From Nocardia fusca NBRC 14340 (GTDB lineage: Bacteria > Actinomycetota > Actinomycetes > Mycobacteriales > Mycobacteriaceae), in assembly GCF_001618425.1 (NCBI RefSeq), contig NZ_BDCU01000070.1:1-57650 (forward strand): 57,650 nucleotides of DNA. Reading direction: 5' to 3'. Each line of letters begins with the position of its first letter. Position 1 is the stretch's first letter. The notes below the pieces were generated by a model. It saw nothing but the letters and a program-made list of their open reading frames with translations. It did no database searches and was not told the DNA's origin. The position numbers and the translations under genes were made by a program. Positions 9,139 through 17,814 of this stretch are shown piece after piece.

Positions 9139-9185
9139 GTTGCTTACGCTAATCAACTATAAATTTGTTGCTTGCGCTAATCAAC
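9139..9185 (-). promoter_or_regulatory. marR-MFS promoter with two 19-bp operators
   Basis: Plus-strand copies GTTGCTTACGCTAATCAAC (9139-9157) and GTTGCTTGCGCTAATCAAC (9167-9185) differ at one base and start 28 bases apart. Each is an imperfect palindrome (TTG.TTA...TAA.CAA), typical of MarR sites. On the minus strand TTGATT, a 17-base spacer and TATAGT form a convincing -35/-10 pair: the upstream operator covers the -35 and the downstream one lies just after the -10. Confidence 0.8.
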
Positions 9186-9377
9186 AAATGTGAAGTGTGC
9201 GTATTGCCACAGTGGAGCCGGGACGGTGCGCCGACCGGACAGCGCGCGGGACACGCCGTGTTCCGCCGCCGTTCACCGCGTGCGGCTACCGTCACCCCGC
9301 GTTTCGATCGGGGTCGACTTATGTGATCACCCGGCGGGCCCTGTGCCGACCGGACGGTTCGCGGCCGCCCGTGGACG

Positions 9378-9716
9378 ATGAATCCAGCGATGTGCATGTG
9401 GACACCAACTGCTTTTTCTGCTGCCCGGCTCGTTCCACCTGGTAGCGCATTTCGGCCTCATCCCCGCCCGCTGGCGCCGATATGCGACCGCGTGTTCTAC
9501 GACATGCTGCGGCAGCGCGGACTGCGCAGCGCGGAAACCGCGACGGTGACGGTCAACTACCGCTGTCTGTGGTCGGTGATCTACCAGTCGATGGGGGAGA
9601 CGCCGCCGCCGGGCGCCAAACCGAATCCGCCCTGGGCCGAGATCAACGCGTGGCCCGCCGGGCTGTCCCCGGCCGAGCACACGGCGGTCCGGAAACTGTG
9701 CGGTCTGGAAGCCTGA
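9378..9716 (+). CDS. Hypothetical protein
   Basis: A 112-residue open frame whose second half (VFYDMLRQRGLRSAE, NYRCLWSVIYQSMGE, GLSPAEHTAVRKLCGLEA) looks like genuine protein with alternating helices, while the first 35 residues look poorly conserved. The start is uncertain and could lie internally. I recognise no family. It is convergent with nuoN, ending 17 bases before it. The 255 bases upstream hold the marR operators and no other gene that I can see. Confidence 0.35.
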   Translation: MNPAMCMWTPTAFSAARLVPPGSAFRPHPRPLAPICDRVFYDMLRQRGLRSAETATVTVNYRCLWSVIYQSMGETPPPGAKPNPPWAEINAWPAGLSPAEHTAVRKLCGLEA

Positions 9717-9733
9717 GTCGGCGGCACTCCCGG

Positions 9734-11356
9734 CTACCGCACGAATTCGCCGGCGCGGTCGGCGAGCTCCAGCAGGGGTTGCGGAACGATGCCGAAGATC
9801 AGGGTGGTCAGTGCCGCGATGCCCGCCACTGTGGTCGCGGCGGGCGGACCGACGATCTCGGGTGGGTCGGCCGGCGGATCGGTGAAGAACATCAGCACGA
9901 TCACCCGGATATAGAAGAACGCGGCGATCGCGCTGGCCAGTACGCCGACGATTACCAGCAGACCGGCGTCACTACCGGCCGCGGCCTGGAAGACCGCGAA
10001 CTTCGCGACGAATCCCGCGGTGATCGGGATGCCGGCGAACGACAGCAGCAGCAGCGCGAACATGGTGGCGAGCCACGGGGCGCGGCGGCCGAGCCCGGCC
10101 CAGCGCGACAGCGCTGTCGCCTCCGTCCCGTCGGCGTCGCGCACCATGCTCACGATCGCGAAGGCGCCCAGGGTGCCAAGGCCGTAGACGAACAGATAGA
10201 ACAGGGTCGCGGCGATGCCGCGGTCGTCGGCGGCGGCCAGCGCGGTGAGCAGGAAGCCGGTATGCGCGATGGACGAATAGGCGAGCATCCGCTTCATATC
10301 GGTCTGTGTGATCGCCAGGATCGCGCCGACCACCATGGTGGCCACGGCGACGGCGGCCAGCACCGGCCGCCAGTCTCCGGCGATCTCCGCGACACCCACG
10401 GACAGCACGCGCAGCAGGGCACCCAGCGCGGCGATCTTGGTCGCCGCCGCCATGAACGCGGTGATCGGTGTCGGCGCGCCCTGATACACATCGGGCACCC
10501 ACGCCTGGAACGGCACCGCGCCGATCTTGAACAGCAGACCCACGGCCAGCATGGCCACACCCAGCAGCGCCAGGGTGGGCGCGCCGGTCTCGGCGGCGAG
10601 CGCGTCGGCGATTCCGGCGAGGCGGACCGTTCCGGTCTGGCCGTAGAGCAGCGCGACCCCGTACAGGAAGAAAGCCGAGGAGAACGCGCCCAGCAGGAAG
10701 TACTTGAGCGCCGCCTCCTGCGAGAGCAGCCGGCGCCGCCGGGCCAGACCGCACAGCAGGTACAGCGGCAGCGAGAGCACCTCCAGCGCGACGAACATGG
10801 TGAGCAGATCGTTGGCGGCCGGGAACAGCAGCAGGCCGCCCAGCGCCAGCAGCAACAGCGGGAAGACCTCGGTGGGTGTGATGCCCGCGGTCGCGGCCGA
10901 CCGCTCGGCCCCGCTGCCCGGGACGGCGGAGGCCTGCGGGGTGAACGCGTCCATCCCGTAGTCGGCGGCCGCGGCGGCGCGGCTCCAGGTACCCGGCCCG
11001 GAGCGCGGCCGGGGCAGCGGCCCGCGTTCGGCGACGAACAGCACCGACAGGATGCCGACGATCAGCAGGGTGCCCTGGAGGAAAAGGGTGACCCCGTCGA
11101 CCGCGACCGCGCCGACCGCTGCCGTCGTCGCGGTCCCGGACAGCAGCAGCACGGCGACCAGCGCGGCCCCCAGGGCCACCAGGGTCAGTACCAGCTGCGC
11201 GAGATACCGCCACGGGCGCGGGAAGAACGCATCCACCAGCACGCCCACCACCGCCGCGCCGAACACGATGAGGATCGGCGCCAGCACGTGGTATTCGATA
11301 CTCGGCGCCGGTACGGTCGCGGCCAGGACCGTGCCGGCGGACAACTCAGCGCTCAT
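9734..11356 (-). CDS. nuoN: NADH-quinone oxidoreductase subunit N
   Basis: A 540-residue antiporter-like proton-pumping membrane subunit of complex I, the last gene of the operon. About fourteen helices; the conserved proton channel lysine regions can be seen (SQEAALKYFLLGAFSSAFFLYG and LLFKIGAVPFQAWVPDVYQGAPTP). ATG 11356 (MSAELS) overlaps nuoM by 11 bases and is preferred over an upstream in-frame start that lies deep in nuoM. Length is normal for actinobacterial NuoN. Confidence 0.95.
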   Translation of the reverse strand: MSAELSAGTVLAATVPAPSIEYHVLAPILIVFGAAVVGVLVDAFFPRPWRYLAQLVLTLVALGAALVAVLLLSGTATTAAVGAVAVDGVTLFLQGTLLIVGILSVLFVAERGPLPRPRSGPGTWSRAAAAADYGMDAFTPQASAVPGSGAERSAATAGITPTEVFPLLLLALGGLLLFPAANDLLTMFVALEVLSLPLYLLCGLARRRRLLSQEAALKYFLLGAFSSAFFLYGVALLYGQTGTVRLAGIADALAAETGAPTLALLGVAMLAVGLLFKIGAVPFQAWVPDVYQGAPTPITAFMAAATKIAALGALLRVLSVGVAEIAGDWRPVLAAVAVATMVVGAILAITQTDMKRMLAYSSIAHTGFLLTALAAADDRGIAATLFYLFVYGLGTLGAFAIVSMVRDADGTEATALSRWAGLGRRAPWLATMFALLLLSFAGIPITAGFVAKFAVFQAAAGSDAGLLVIVGVLASAIAAFFYIRVIVLMFFTDPPADPPEIVGPPAATTVAGIAALTTLIFGIVPQPLLELADRAGEFVR

Positions 11357-12968
11357 GACGCACACCTCCGGGGTTCGCCGCCTCCGGCCGGGCCGGGACC
11401 GGCGGTGCGGGATCGACACTGCCGACCGTGGTGAGGGTCTGGTTCACCGCGGGATCGATGAAGTCCAGTACCGGTTTCGGATAGAGACCGAAGAAGATCA
11501 GGGCGCCGAGCAGCGGCACCACGACCACGAGTTCGCGCGGCACCAGGTCCCGGATGTGTTCGCTGCCCTCGCGGACCGGCCCCGTCATCATCCGCTGGTA
11601 CAGCCACAGCACATAGATCGCCGCCAGGACCAGCGCGGCGGCGGCGATCACCGCGGCTACCTGATACCTGCTGAATGTGCCGATCAGGACCAGGAATTCG
11701 CTGACGAACGGGGCGAGTCCGGGCAGGGAGAGCGTGGCCAGGCCGGCGATGAAGAACGATCCGGCCAGCACCGGCGCCACCTTCTGGACTCCGCCGTAGT
11801 CGGCGATGAGCCGGCTGCCGCGCCGCGACACCAGGAAACCGGCCACCAGGAACAGTGCCGCCGTGGACAGCCCGTGATTGACCATGTACAGAGTCGCGCC
11901 GGTCTGGGCCTGGCTGGTCATGGCGAAGATACCGAGCACGATGAAGCCGAAGTGCGAGATAGAGGTGTAGGCGATGAGTCGCATCACATCGGTCTGGCCG
12001 ATGGCCAGCAGCGCACCGTAGAGGATGCCGATCACGGCCAGCGTGATCACCAGCGGCGCATAGGTGTCGACCGCGGCGGGGAACAGCAGCAGGCAGTAGC
12101 GCAGCATGCCGAAGGTGCCGACCTTGTCGACCACCGCCATCATCAGCACCGCGCTCGCCGGGGTCGCGGAGACGGCGGCGTCCGGCAGCCAGGTGTGCAG
12201 CGGCCACAGCGGCGCCTTGACCGCGAACGCGAACATGAAACCGAGGAACAGGGCGTTGAGCACCGCCGGTCCGGCGCCGAGCTGCCCGGAGTTGGCGGCC
12301 GCGACCACGGTGCGCAGGTCGAAGGTTCCGGCGCCGTCCGCGCCGAGGTCCTGCTGGACGGTGAGTACATAGAGGCCGATCACCGCGGCGAGCATGATCA
12401 GGCCGCCGAACAGGTTGTACAGCAGGAACTTCACCGCGGCGCGGGAACGCTGCTGCCGGACCTGCGCGTTGTCGGTGCGTGGCCCGAAACCGCCGATGAG
12501 GAAGTACATCGGGATCAGCATGGCCTCGAAGAACACGTAGAACAGCAGGATGTCCAGGGACAGGAAGGACACCAGCACCATCGCCTCCACCAAGAGGGTG
12601 AGCGCGATGTAGGTGTGTGCCACCCGTTTCCCGGTGCCGACCTCGCGGTCGTCGTGCCAGCCGGCGACGACGAGCAGCGGGACCAGACCGGCGGTGAGCA
12701 GTACCAGAACCAGCGCGATCCCGTCCACGCCGAGGGTGTATCCGGCACCGAACGCCGGTATCCAGGTGCGGGATTCGACGAACTGGAACTGCTCGCCACC
12801 GGGTTGGAAGGCCGCCGCCACCCCCAGCGCCACACCGAAGGTGGCCACGGTGAACAGCAGGCCGACCCAGCGGGCCAGTAGTCGCTGCGCGGCCGGCAGC
12901 AGGAGTACGACCGCCGCGCCCACCAGGGGCAACAGCCAGAGCACGGACAACCAGGGCACGGCGCTCAC
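11346..12968 (-). CDS. nuoM: NADH-quinone oxidoreductase subunit M
   Basis: A 540-residue antiporter-like proton-pumping subunit. Family marks include FYVFFEAMLIPMYFLIG (the conserved Glu of helix 5), AVKAPLWPLHTWLPDAAV (channel Lys and the broken helix) and IAYTSISHFGFIVLGIF. The C-terminus carries an extra Pro/Ala-rich tail. Its ATG overlaps the nuoL stop by 4 bases (ATGA), and it overlaps nuoN downstream, as expected for tightly coupled complex I genes. Confidence 0.96.
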   Translation of the reverse strand: MSAVPWLSVLWLLPLVGAAVVLLLPAAQRLLARWVGLLFTVATFGVALGVAAAFQPGGEQFQFVESRTWIPAFGAGYTLGVDGIALVLVLLTAGLVPLLVVAGWHDDREVGTGKRVAHTYIALTLLVEAMVLVSFLSLDILLFYVFFEAMLIPMYFLIGGFGPRTDNAQVRQQRSRAAVKFLLYNLFGGLIMLAAVIGLYVLTVQQDLGADGAGTFDLRTVVAAANSGQLGAGPAVLNALFLGFMFAFAVKAPLWPLHTWLPDAAVSATPASAVLMMAVVDKVGTFGMLRYCLLLFPAAVDTYAPLVITLAVIGILYGALLAIGQTDVMRLIAYTSISHFGFIVLGIFAMTSQAQTGATLYMVNHGLSTAALFLVAGFLVSRRGSRLIADYGGVQKVAPVLAGSFFIAGLATLSLPGLAPFVSEFLVLIGTFSRYQVAAVIAAAALVLAAIYVLWLYQRMMTGPVREGSEHIRDLVPRELVVVVPLLGALIFFGLYPKPVLDFIDPAVNQTLTTVGSVDPAPPVPARPEAANPGGVRHER

Positions 12969-14851
12969 CAGATCCTCACGGCCAGCAGGGCTGCGGCCAC
13001 CAGGGCCGCGCCGGTGAACATGGACAGGGCATACGAACGGACGAAACCGGTCTGGATCCGGCGGGCCCGCGCGGACAGACCGCCGATAACCGCGGCGGTG
13101 CCGTTGACGAGACCGTCGATACCGCGGCTGTCGAGGAAGACCAGGGCGCGGGTCAGGTGGCGGCCGGGCCGCATGAAGGCGGCCTCGTTGACGGCGTCCC
13201 CGTAGAGATCGCGCCGCGCCGCGAAGGTCAGTGCGGTCACCTCCTGCGGTGCGCTGTCGGGCACCGCGCTGCGCCCGTACTGCCGGTAGGCGACCGCGAC
13301 GCCCGCCGCGACCACCGCGAGGGCGAGCCCGGTGATCACCGGGACCGGCAGGATCGGTTCACCGTGGTGCTCGCCGACGACCGGTGCCAGCCAGTTCTGT
13401 AGTGAGGACCCCCAGACGAAAACCGCTCCGGCGCCGACCGACCCGAGCGCCAGCAGGATCATCGGGCCCGTCATCACGGCAGGGGATTCGTGCGGGTGGG
13501 TATCGGGCTTCCAGCGGCGTTCGCCGAAGAAGGTCAGCAGCATCACCCGCGTCATATAGAAGGCGGTGAGGCCGGCGCCCAGCAGAGTGACGGTGCCCAG
13601 GATCGGGCCGGCGGCGCCTTCGGCGGCGAAGGCCGCTTCGATGATGCGGTCCTTGGAGAAGAACCCGGCGAACGGCGGGACACCGATGATGGCGAGATAC
13701 CCGAGACCGAAGGTGAGGTAGGTGATCGGCAGCAGGGTGCGCAATCCGCCGTACCGCCGCATATCGGTTTCGTCGTCCATGGCGTGCATGACCGAACCCG
13801 CCCCGAGGAACAGGCCCGCCTTGAAGAAGCCGTGGGTCAGCAGATGCATGATGGCCACCGCGTATCCCGCGGGACCGAGGCCGACGGCCAGCACCATGTA
13901 GCCGATCTGGCTCATGGTGGAGGCGGCCAGCGCCTTCTTGATGTCGTCCTTGGCGCAACCGATGATCGCGCCGAACAGCAGGGTCACCGCGCCGACCACC
14001 ACCACCGCGGTCCGGGCGGTGGGCGCGAGATCGTAGAGGGGGTTCGAGCGGGCGATCAGGTACACACCCGCGGTGACCATGGTGGCCGCGTGGATGAGCG
14101 CTGATACCGGGGTGGGGCCCTCCATGGCGTCGCCGAGCCACGATTGCAGTGGCACCTGGGCGGATTTACCGCAGGCGGCCAGCAGCAGGAACAGGCCGAC
14201 GGCAGTGAGTGTCGCGTCGCTCGCCCCGGGGGCCGCGGTGAACACCGCACCGAAATCGAGGGACCCGAAGGTGGCGAACATGATCATCATGGCGATGGCC
14301 AGGCCCATATCGCCGACCCGGTTGACCACGAACGCCTTCTTGGCGGCCGTGGCCGCCGACGGTTTGTGGTACCAGAACCCGATCAGCAGATACGAGGCCA
14401 GACCGACGCCCTCCCAGCCCAGGTACAGCACCAGATAGTTGTTCGCCAGCACCAGCAGCAGCATGGCCGCGAGGAACAGGTTCAGGTAGGCGAAGAACCG
14501 GCGGCGGCCGGGATCGTGGCTCATATATCCGACGGAGTAGATGTGGATGAGCGAGCCGACGCCGGTGATGAGCAGGGCGAAACAGATCGACAGCTGGTCC
14601 AGCGCGAGCCCGAAGTCGACCTGGAGTCCGGCTATCGGTACCCAGCTGAACAGATCCAGCGCCACCGCGCGATCGGCGCCGTCCCGGCCGAGCATCCCGG
14701 CGAAGGCGATCACCGCCACCACGAAGGAGGCCAGCGCGGTCACGGTGGCGAGCAGATGACCCCATGCGTCGGAGCGACGCCCGGTGAGCAGCAGTACGGC
14801 GGCGCCGGCGAGGGGCAGGGCGGGCAGCAGCCACAGCGTTGCGGTATCCAC
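12965..14851 (-). CDS. nuoL: NADH-quinone oxidoreductase subunit L
   Basis: A 628-residue subunit, the distal proton pump with the long lateral helix at its C-terminus. Visible marks: LGWEGVGLASYLLIGFWY (conserved Glu), KSAQVPLQSWLGDAMEGPTPVSALIHAATMV, CAKDDIKKALAASTMSQIGYM and HLLTHGFFKAGLFLGAGSV. The start ATG lies one base after the nuoK stop. The lateral-helix region near the C-terminus is followed by a final membrane helix (MFTGAALVAAALLAVRIW). Confidence 0.96.
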   Translation of the reverse strand: MDTATLWLLPALPLAGAAVLLLTGRRSDAWGHLLATVTALASFVVAVIAFAGMLGRDGADRAVALDLFSWVPIAGLQVDFGLALDQLSICFALLITGVGSLIHIYSVGYMSHDPGRRRFFAYLNLFLAAMLLLVLANNYLVLYLGWEGVGLASYLLIGFWYHKPSAATAAKKAFVVNRVGDMGLAIAMMIMFATFGSLDFGAVFTAAPGASDATLTAVGLFLLLAACGKSAQVPLQSWLGDAMEGPTPVSALIHAATMVTAGVYLIARSNPLYDLAPTARTAVVVVGAVTLLFGAIIGCAKDDIKKALAASTMSQIGYMVLAVGLGPAGYAVAIMHLLTHGFFKAGLFLGAGSVMHAMDDETDMRRYGGLRTLLPITYLTFGLGYLAIIGVPPFAGFFSKDRIIEAAFAAEGAAGPILGTVTLLGAGLTAFYMTRVMLLTFFGERRWKPDTHPHESPAVMTGPMILLALGSVGAGAVFVWGSSLQNWLAPVVGEHHGEPILPVPVITGLALAVVAAGVAVAYRQYGRSAVPDSAPQEVTALTFAARRDLYGDAVNEAAFMRPGRHLTRALVFLDSRGIDGLVNGTAAVIGGLSARARRIQTGFVRSYALSMFTGAALVAAALLAVRIW

Positions 14852-14852
14852 G

Positions 14853-15152
14853 TCAGAACTTCAGCAGGTTGGCGTCGTCGACCGAGGTCGAGCGGCGGGC
14901 GCGGAAAATGGTGACGATGATGGCCAGACCGACCACGACCTCGGCCGCGGCGACCACCATGGTGAAGAAGGCGAAGACCTGGCCGTCGAGGTTCGCGTGC
15001 ATCCGCGCGAAGGTGACGAACGCGAGGTTTACCGCGTTGAGCATGAGCTCGATGCACATGAAGACGATGATCGCGTTACGCCGCAACAGCACGCCCGCGG
15101 CGCCGATGGTGAACAGTAGCGCGGACAGGAACAGATAGTTCTCGGGATTCAC
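14853..15152 (-). CDS. nuoK: NADH-quinone oxidoreductase subunit K
   Basis: A 99-residue, three-helix membrane subunit forming part of the E-channel of complex I. The sequence NAIIVFMCIELMLNAVNLAF holds the conserved glutamate of the second helix, and AAAEVVVGLAIIVTIFR the one of the third. It starts inside the end of nuoJ (4-base overlap) and ends one base before nuoL. Confidence 0.97.
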   Translation of the reverse strand: MNPENYLFLSALLFTIGAAGVLLRRNAIIVFMCIELMLNAVNLAFVTFARMHANLDGQVFAFFTMVVAAAEVVVGLAIIVTIFRARRSTSVDDANLLKF

Positions 15153-16000
15153 CGGATACCTTCCTCGTCGGCCGGGCGGGCGGTGCGGGCGTCGTCGGAT
15201 CCCGGGGCCGGCGCGGAGCCGACCGAGAGCACCGCGGCATCGGTGAGTGCCTGGGTGCGGCGGTGCCGCAGAATGGTCGAGACCGACAGCTCCTCGAACG
15301 ATCCGTCCGGTAGCCGCGCCGGGATGTCCACCGCGTTGTGCCGGGCGTAGACGCCGGGGGTGGGCAGCGGGGTGGGCCGGTGCCCGGCGTCGCGGAACCG
15401 CCGGCGTGACAGTTCCCGCTGGCCGAGTTTCGGACCGAACGGCTCCCGGTGGGCCAGCAACATGGCACCGATGGTGGCGGCGATCAGCAGTGCGCCGGTG
15501 AGTTCGAAGGCCCAGACGTAGCGTACGAAGATCAGTTCGGCCAGGGCGCCGATCACGTCACGACCCGGGAAACCGGCGGCGGGGAATTCGATTCCGGAAT
15601 TGCGGACCCCGTGCGCGATACCCGTGCACAGCAGGACCCCGAAGCCGACGCCGACCACCCCGGCGGCGATCCGCTGCCCGCGCAGCGTCTCCCGCAGCGA
15701 TTCCGCCGAATCGACTCCGACCAGCATCAGGACGAACAGGAACAGCATCATGACCGCTCCGGTGTACACCACGATCTGCACGACGCCGAGGAAGAGCGCG
15801 TCCTGGGCGATGTAGAACACCGCCAGCGTGATCATGGTGGCGGCCAGGCAGATCGCCGAGTGCACGGCCTTGGCCGCGAAGACCATACCGAGCGCGCCGA
15901 GTACCGCCAGCGGGGCGAGGATCCAGAACTGCACCGTTTCACCGGTTCCGGCGTCGGTCAGCGGGGCCGCGGCCAGCAGGGCCGATTCGGTGCCGATCAT
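15149..16000 (-). CDS. nuoJ: NADH-quinone oxidoreductase subunit J
   Basis: A 283-residue membrane subunit. The first about 190 residues form five helices with the typical IVYTGAVMMLFLFVLMLVGVD segment (pi-bulge helix of the E-channel). The C-terminal about 95 residues are a hydrophilic Arg/Pro-rich extension (LSRRRFRDAGHRPTPLPTPG onward), as in mycobacterial NuoJ and absent from E. coli. It overlaps the fused nuoHI by 4 bases. Confidence 0.95.
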   Translation of the reverse strand: MIGTESALLAAAPLTDAGTGETVQFWILAPLAVLGALGMVFAAKAVHSAICLAATMITLAVFYIAQDALFLGVVQIVVYTGAVMMLFLFVLMLVGVDSAESLRETLRGQRIAAGVVGVGFGVLLCTGIAHGVRNSGIEFPAAGFPGRDVIGALAELIFVRYVWAFELTGALLIAATIGAMLLAHREPFGPKLGQRELSRRRFRDAGHRPTPLPTPGVYARHNAVDIPARLPDGSFEELSVSTILRHRRTQALTDAAVLSVGSAPAPGSDDARTARPADEEGIR

Positions 16001-17814
16001 CGGTTACCTCCCGGCGCGGTATCGGCGGTGGGCCGCTGTGCCGCGGGACCTACCCGGCCGAGGTAGTAGTCGGCTTCGGTGCTGCCCGGTTGCATCTCGT
16101 GCGGCGGGGCCTGCATCTCCGGGGCCAGCGGGGCGAGCAACCGGTCCTTCTCGTAGATGAGATCGGCGCGGTTGTCGTCGGTCATTTCGTACTCGTTGGT
16201 CATCGTCAAGGCCCGGGTCGGGCACGCCTCGATGCACAGGCCGCAGCCGATACAGCGCAGATAGTTGATCTGGTACACCCGCCCGTAGCGTTCACCGGGG
16301 GAGAAGCGCTCCTCGTCGGTGTTGTCGGCGCCTTCGACGTAGATCGCGTCGGCCGGGCAGGCCCAGGCGCACAGCTCGCAGCCGATGCACTTCTCCAGCC
16401 CGTCGGGATGCCGGTTGAGCTGGTGGCGTCCGTGATAGCGGGGCGCGGTGGGGACCTTCTCCTCGGGATAGAACTCGGTATTGGGCTTCTTGAACATGGT
16501 GAGCGCGGTGACCGCGAAACCCGCCAGCGGTTCGAGGAGTCCGGGGGAGGAGGTGATGGTCGAGGTCCGCTCCGGCAGCGGCGGGGTCGGGAATCCCAGG
16601 AAGACCTGACCCCCGCTCGGCGTGCCCGGTGGCGCGTTTCCCACCGGGAGATCGTCTTCGGGACCGAATTCCGGCGCGGTGGCCGGGGCGTTCCCGGCCC
16701 GGAGGAACAACCCGATCAGTAGCCCGGTGAGCAGCAGGCCGCCGATCACCAGGATCGGGGTGCGCACGGGATAGCCCTCGAGATCGAGGACCCGGGCGGT
16801 GGCCACCACCATCACCCAGGCCAGCGAGGTCGGGATGAGCAGTTTCCAGCCCAGGTTCATGAACTGGTCGTAGCGCAGCCGCGGCAGCGTACCGCGCAGC
16901 CAGATGAACACGAACAGGAACATCCAGACCTTGGCGGTGAACCACAGCAGCGGCCACCAGCCCGAATTCGCGCCCTCCCACAGGTTGACCGGGAACGGGG
17001 CGCGCCAGCCGCCGAGGAACATGGTGGTCGCCAGCGCCGAGACCGTGGCCATGTTCACGTATTCGGCGAGCATGAACATCGCGAACTTCAGCGAGGAGTA
17101 CTCGGTGTGGAACCCGCCGACGAGTTCGCCCTCGGCCTCGGGCAGGTCGAACGGTGCCCGGTTGGTCTCCCCGACCATGGAGATGCAGTAGATGAGGAAC
17201 GAGGGCAACAGCAGGAACACATACCAGGTGGGCTGCTGGGCGGCGACGATGCCGGATGTCGCCATGGTGCCGCCGAGCAGGAACACCGCCCCGAAGCAGA
17301 GCGCCATGGAGATCTCGTAGGAGATCACCTGCGCGGTGGAGCGCAGACCGCCCAGCAGCGGATAGGTGGAACCCGAGGCCCAGCCGGCCAGCACGATCCC
17401 GTACACACCGATCGAGGTGACCGCAAGGATATAGAGGACACCAACGTGTAGATCGGTGAGCTGCAGGGCGGTCCGCTGCCCCAGGATCGAGACCTCCGGC
17501 CCGAACGGGATCACGGCGAAGGCCAGCACGGCCGAGACGACCGAGATGATCGGCGCGAGCACGAAGATGGGTTTGTCCACGATCGCGGGGACGATATCTT
17601 CTTTGAACGCCATCTTCACGCCGTCGGCGGCGCTCTGCAGCAACCCCTTGGGCCCCACGCGGTTGGGCCCGACCCGCATCTGCATCCAGGCCACGACCTT
17701 GCGTTCGATCAGCACGCCGAACAGCACGGTCAGCAACAGGAATACGAAAACGGCGACGGCTTTGGCGGCGACCAGCCACAGCGCGTCGTGACCGAAGAGG
17801 GACAGATCAGTCAT
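15997..17814 (-). CDS. nuoHI: Fused NADH-quinone oxidoreductase subunits H and I
   Basis: One uninterrupted 605-residue frame encodes two complex I subunits that are normally separate. Residues 1 to about 420 are NuoH: AWMQMRVGPNRVGPKG, the quinone-site region GETNRAPFDLPEAEGELVGG, and an eight- to nine-helix membrane domain. Residues about 425-605 are NuoI, beginning LLEPLAGFAVTALTMFKKPN, with two 4Fe-4S motifs: C476, C479, C482, C486 and C521, C524, C527, C531. The linker, near base 16548, is Pro/Ser/Thr-rich (about 45 residues after the last NuoH helix). There is no stop, ATG or ribosome binding site at the junction, so this is not a frameshift artefact. A cytoplasmic NuoH C-terminus would be needed to keep the NuoI domain on its usual side. 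The start overlaps nuoG by 8 bases. Confidence 0.93.
   Translation of the reverse strand: MTDLSLFGHDALWLVAAKAVAVFVFLLLTVLFGVLIERKVVAWMQMRVGPNRVGPKGLLQSAADGVKMAFKEDIVPAIVDKPIFVLAPIISVVSAVLAFAVIPFGPEVSILGQRTALQLTDLHVGVLYILAVTSIGVYGIVLAGWASGSTYPLLGGLRSTAQVISYEISMALCFGAVFLLGGTMATSGIVAAQQPTWYVFLLLPSFLIYCISMVGETNRAPFDLPEAEGELVGGFHTEYSSLKFAMFMLAEYVNMATVSALATTMFLGGWRAPFPVNLWEGANSGWWPLLWFTAKVWMFLFVFIWLRGTLPRLRYDQFMNLGWKLLIPTSLAWVMVVATARVLDLEGYPVRTPILVIGGLLLTGLLIGLFLRAGNAPATAPEFGPEDDLPVGNAPPGTPSGGQVFLGFPTPPLPERTSTITSSPGLLEPLAGFAVTALTMFKKPNTEFYPEEKVPTAPRYHGRHQLNRHPDGLEKCIGCELCAWACPADAIYVEGADNTDEERFSPGERYGRVYQINYLRCIGCGLCIEACPTRALTMTNEYEMTDDNRADLIYEKDRLLAPLAPEMQAPPHEMQPGSTEADYYLGRVGPAAQRPTADTAPGGNR

Noticed and set aside
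9482..15119. Long open frames on the plus strand opposite nuoN, nuoM and nuoL
   Set aside because: They are antisense shadows caused by GC-rich third positions; compositions are Arg/Gly/Gln-rich without family signal, and the minus-strand genes are unmistakable.
16500..16600. NuoH-NuoI junction as a frameshift artefact
   Set aside because: The frame is continuous with correct codon use on both sides and both domains are in the same frame; a single base error could not create this.
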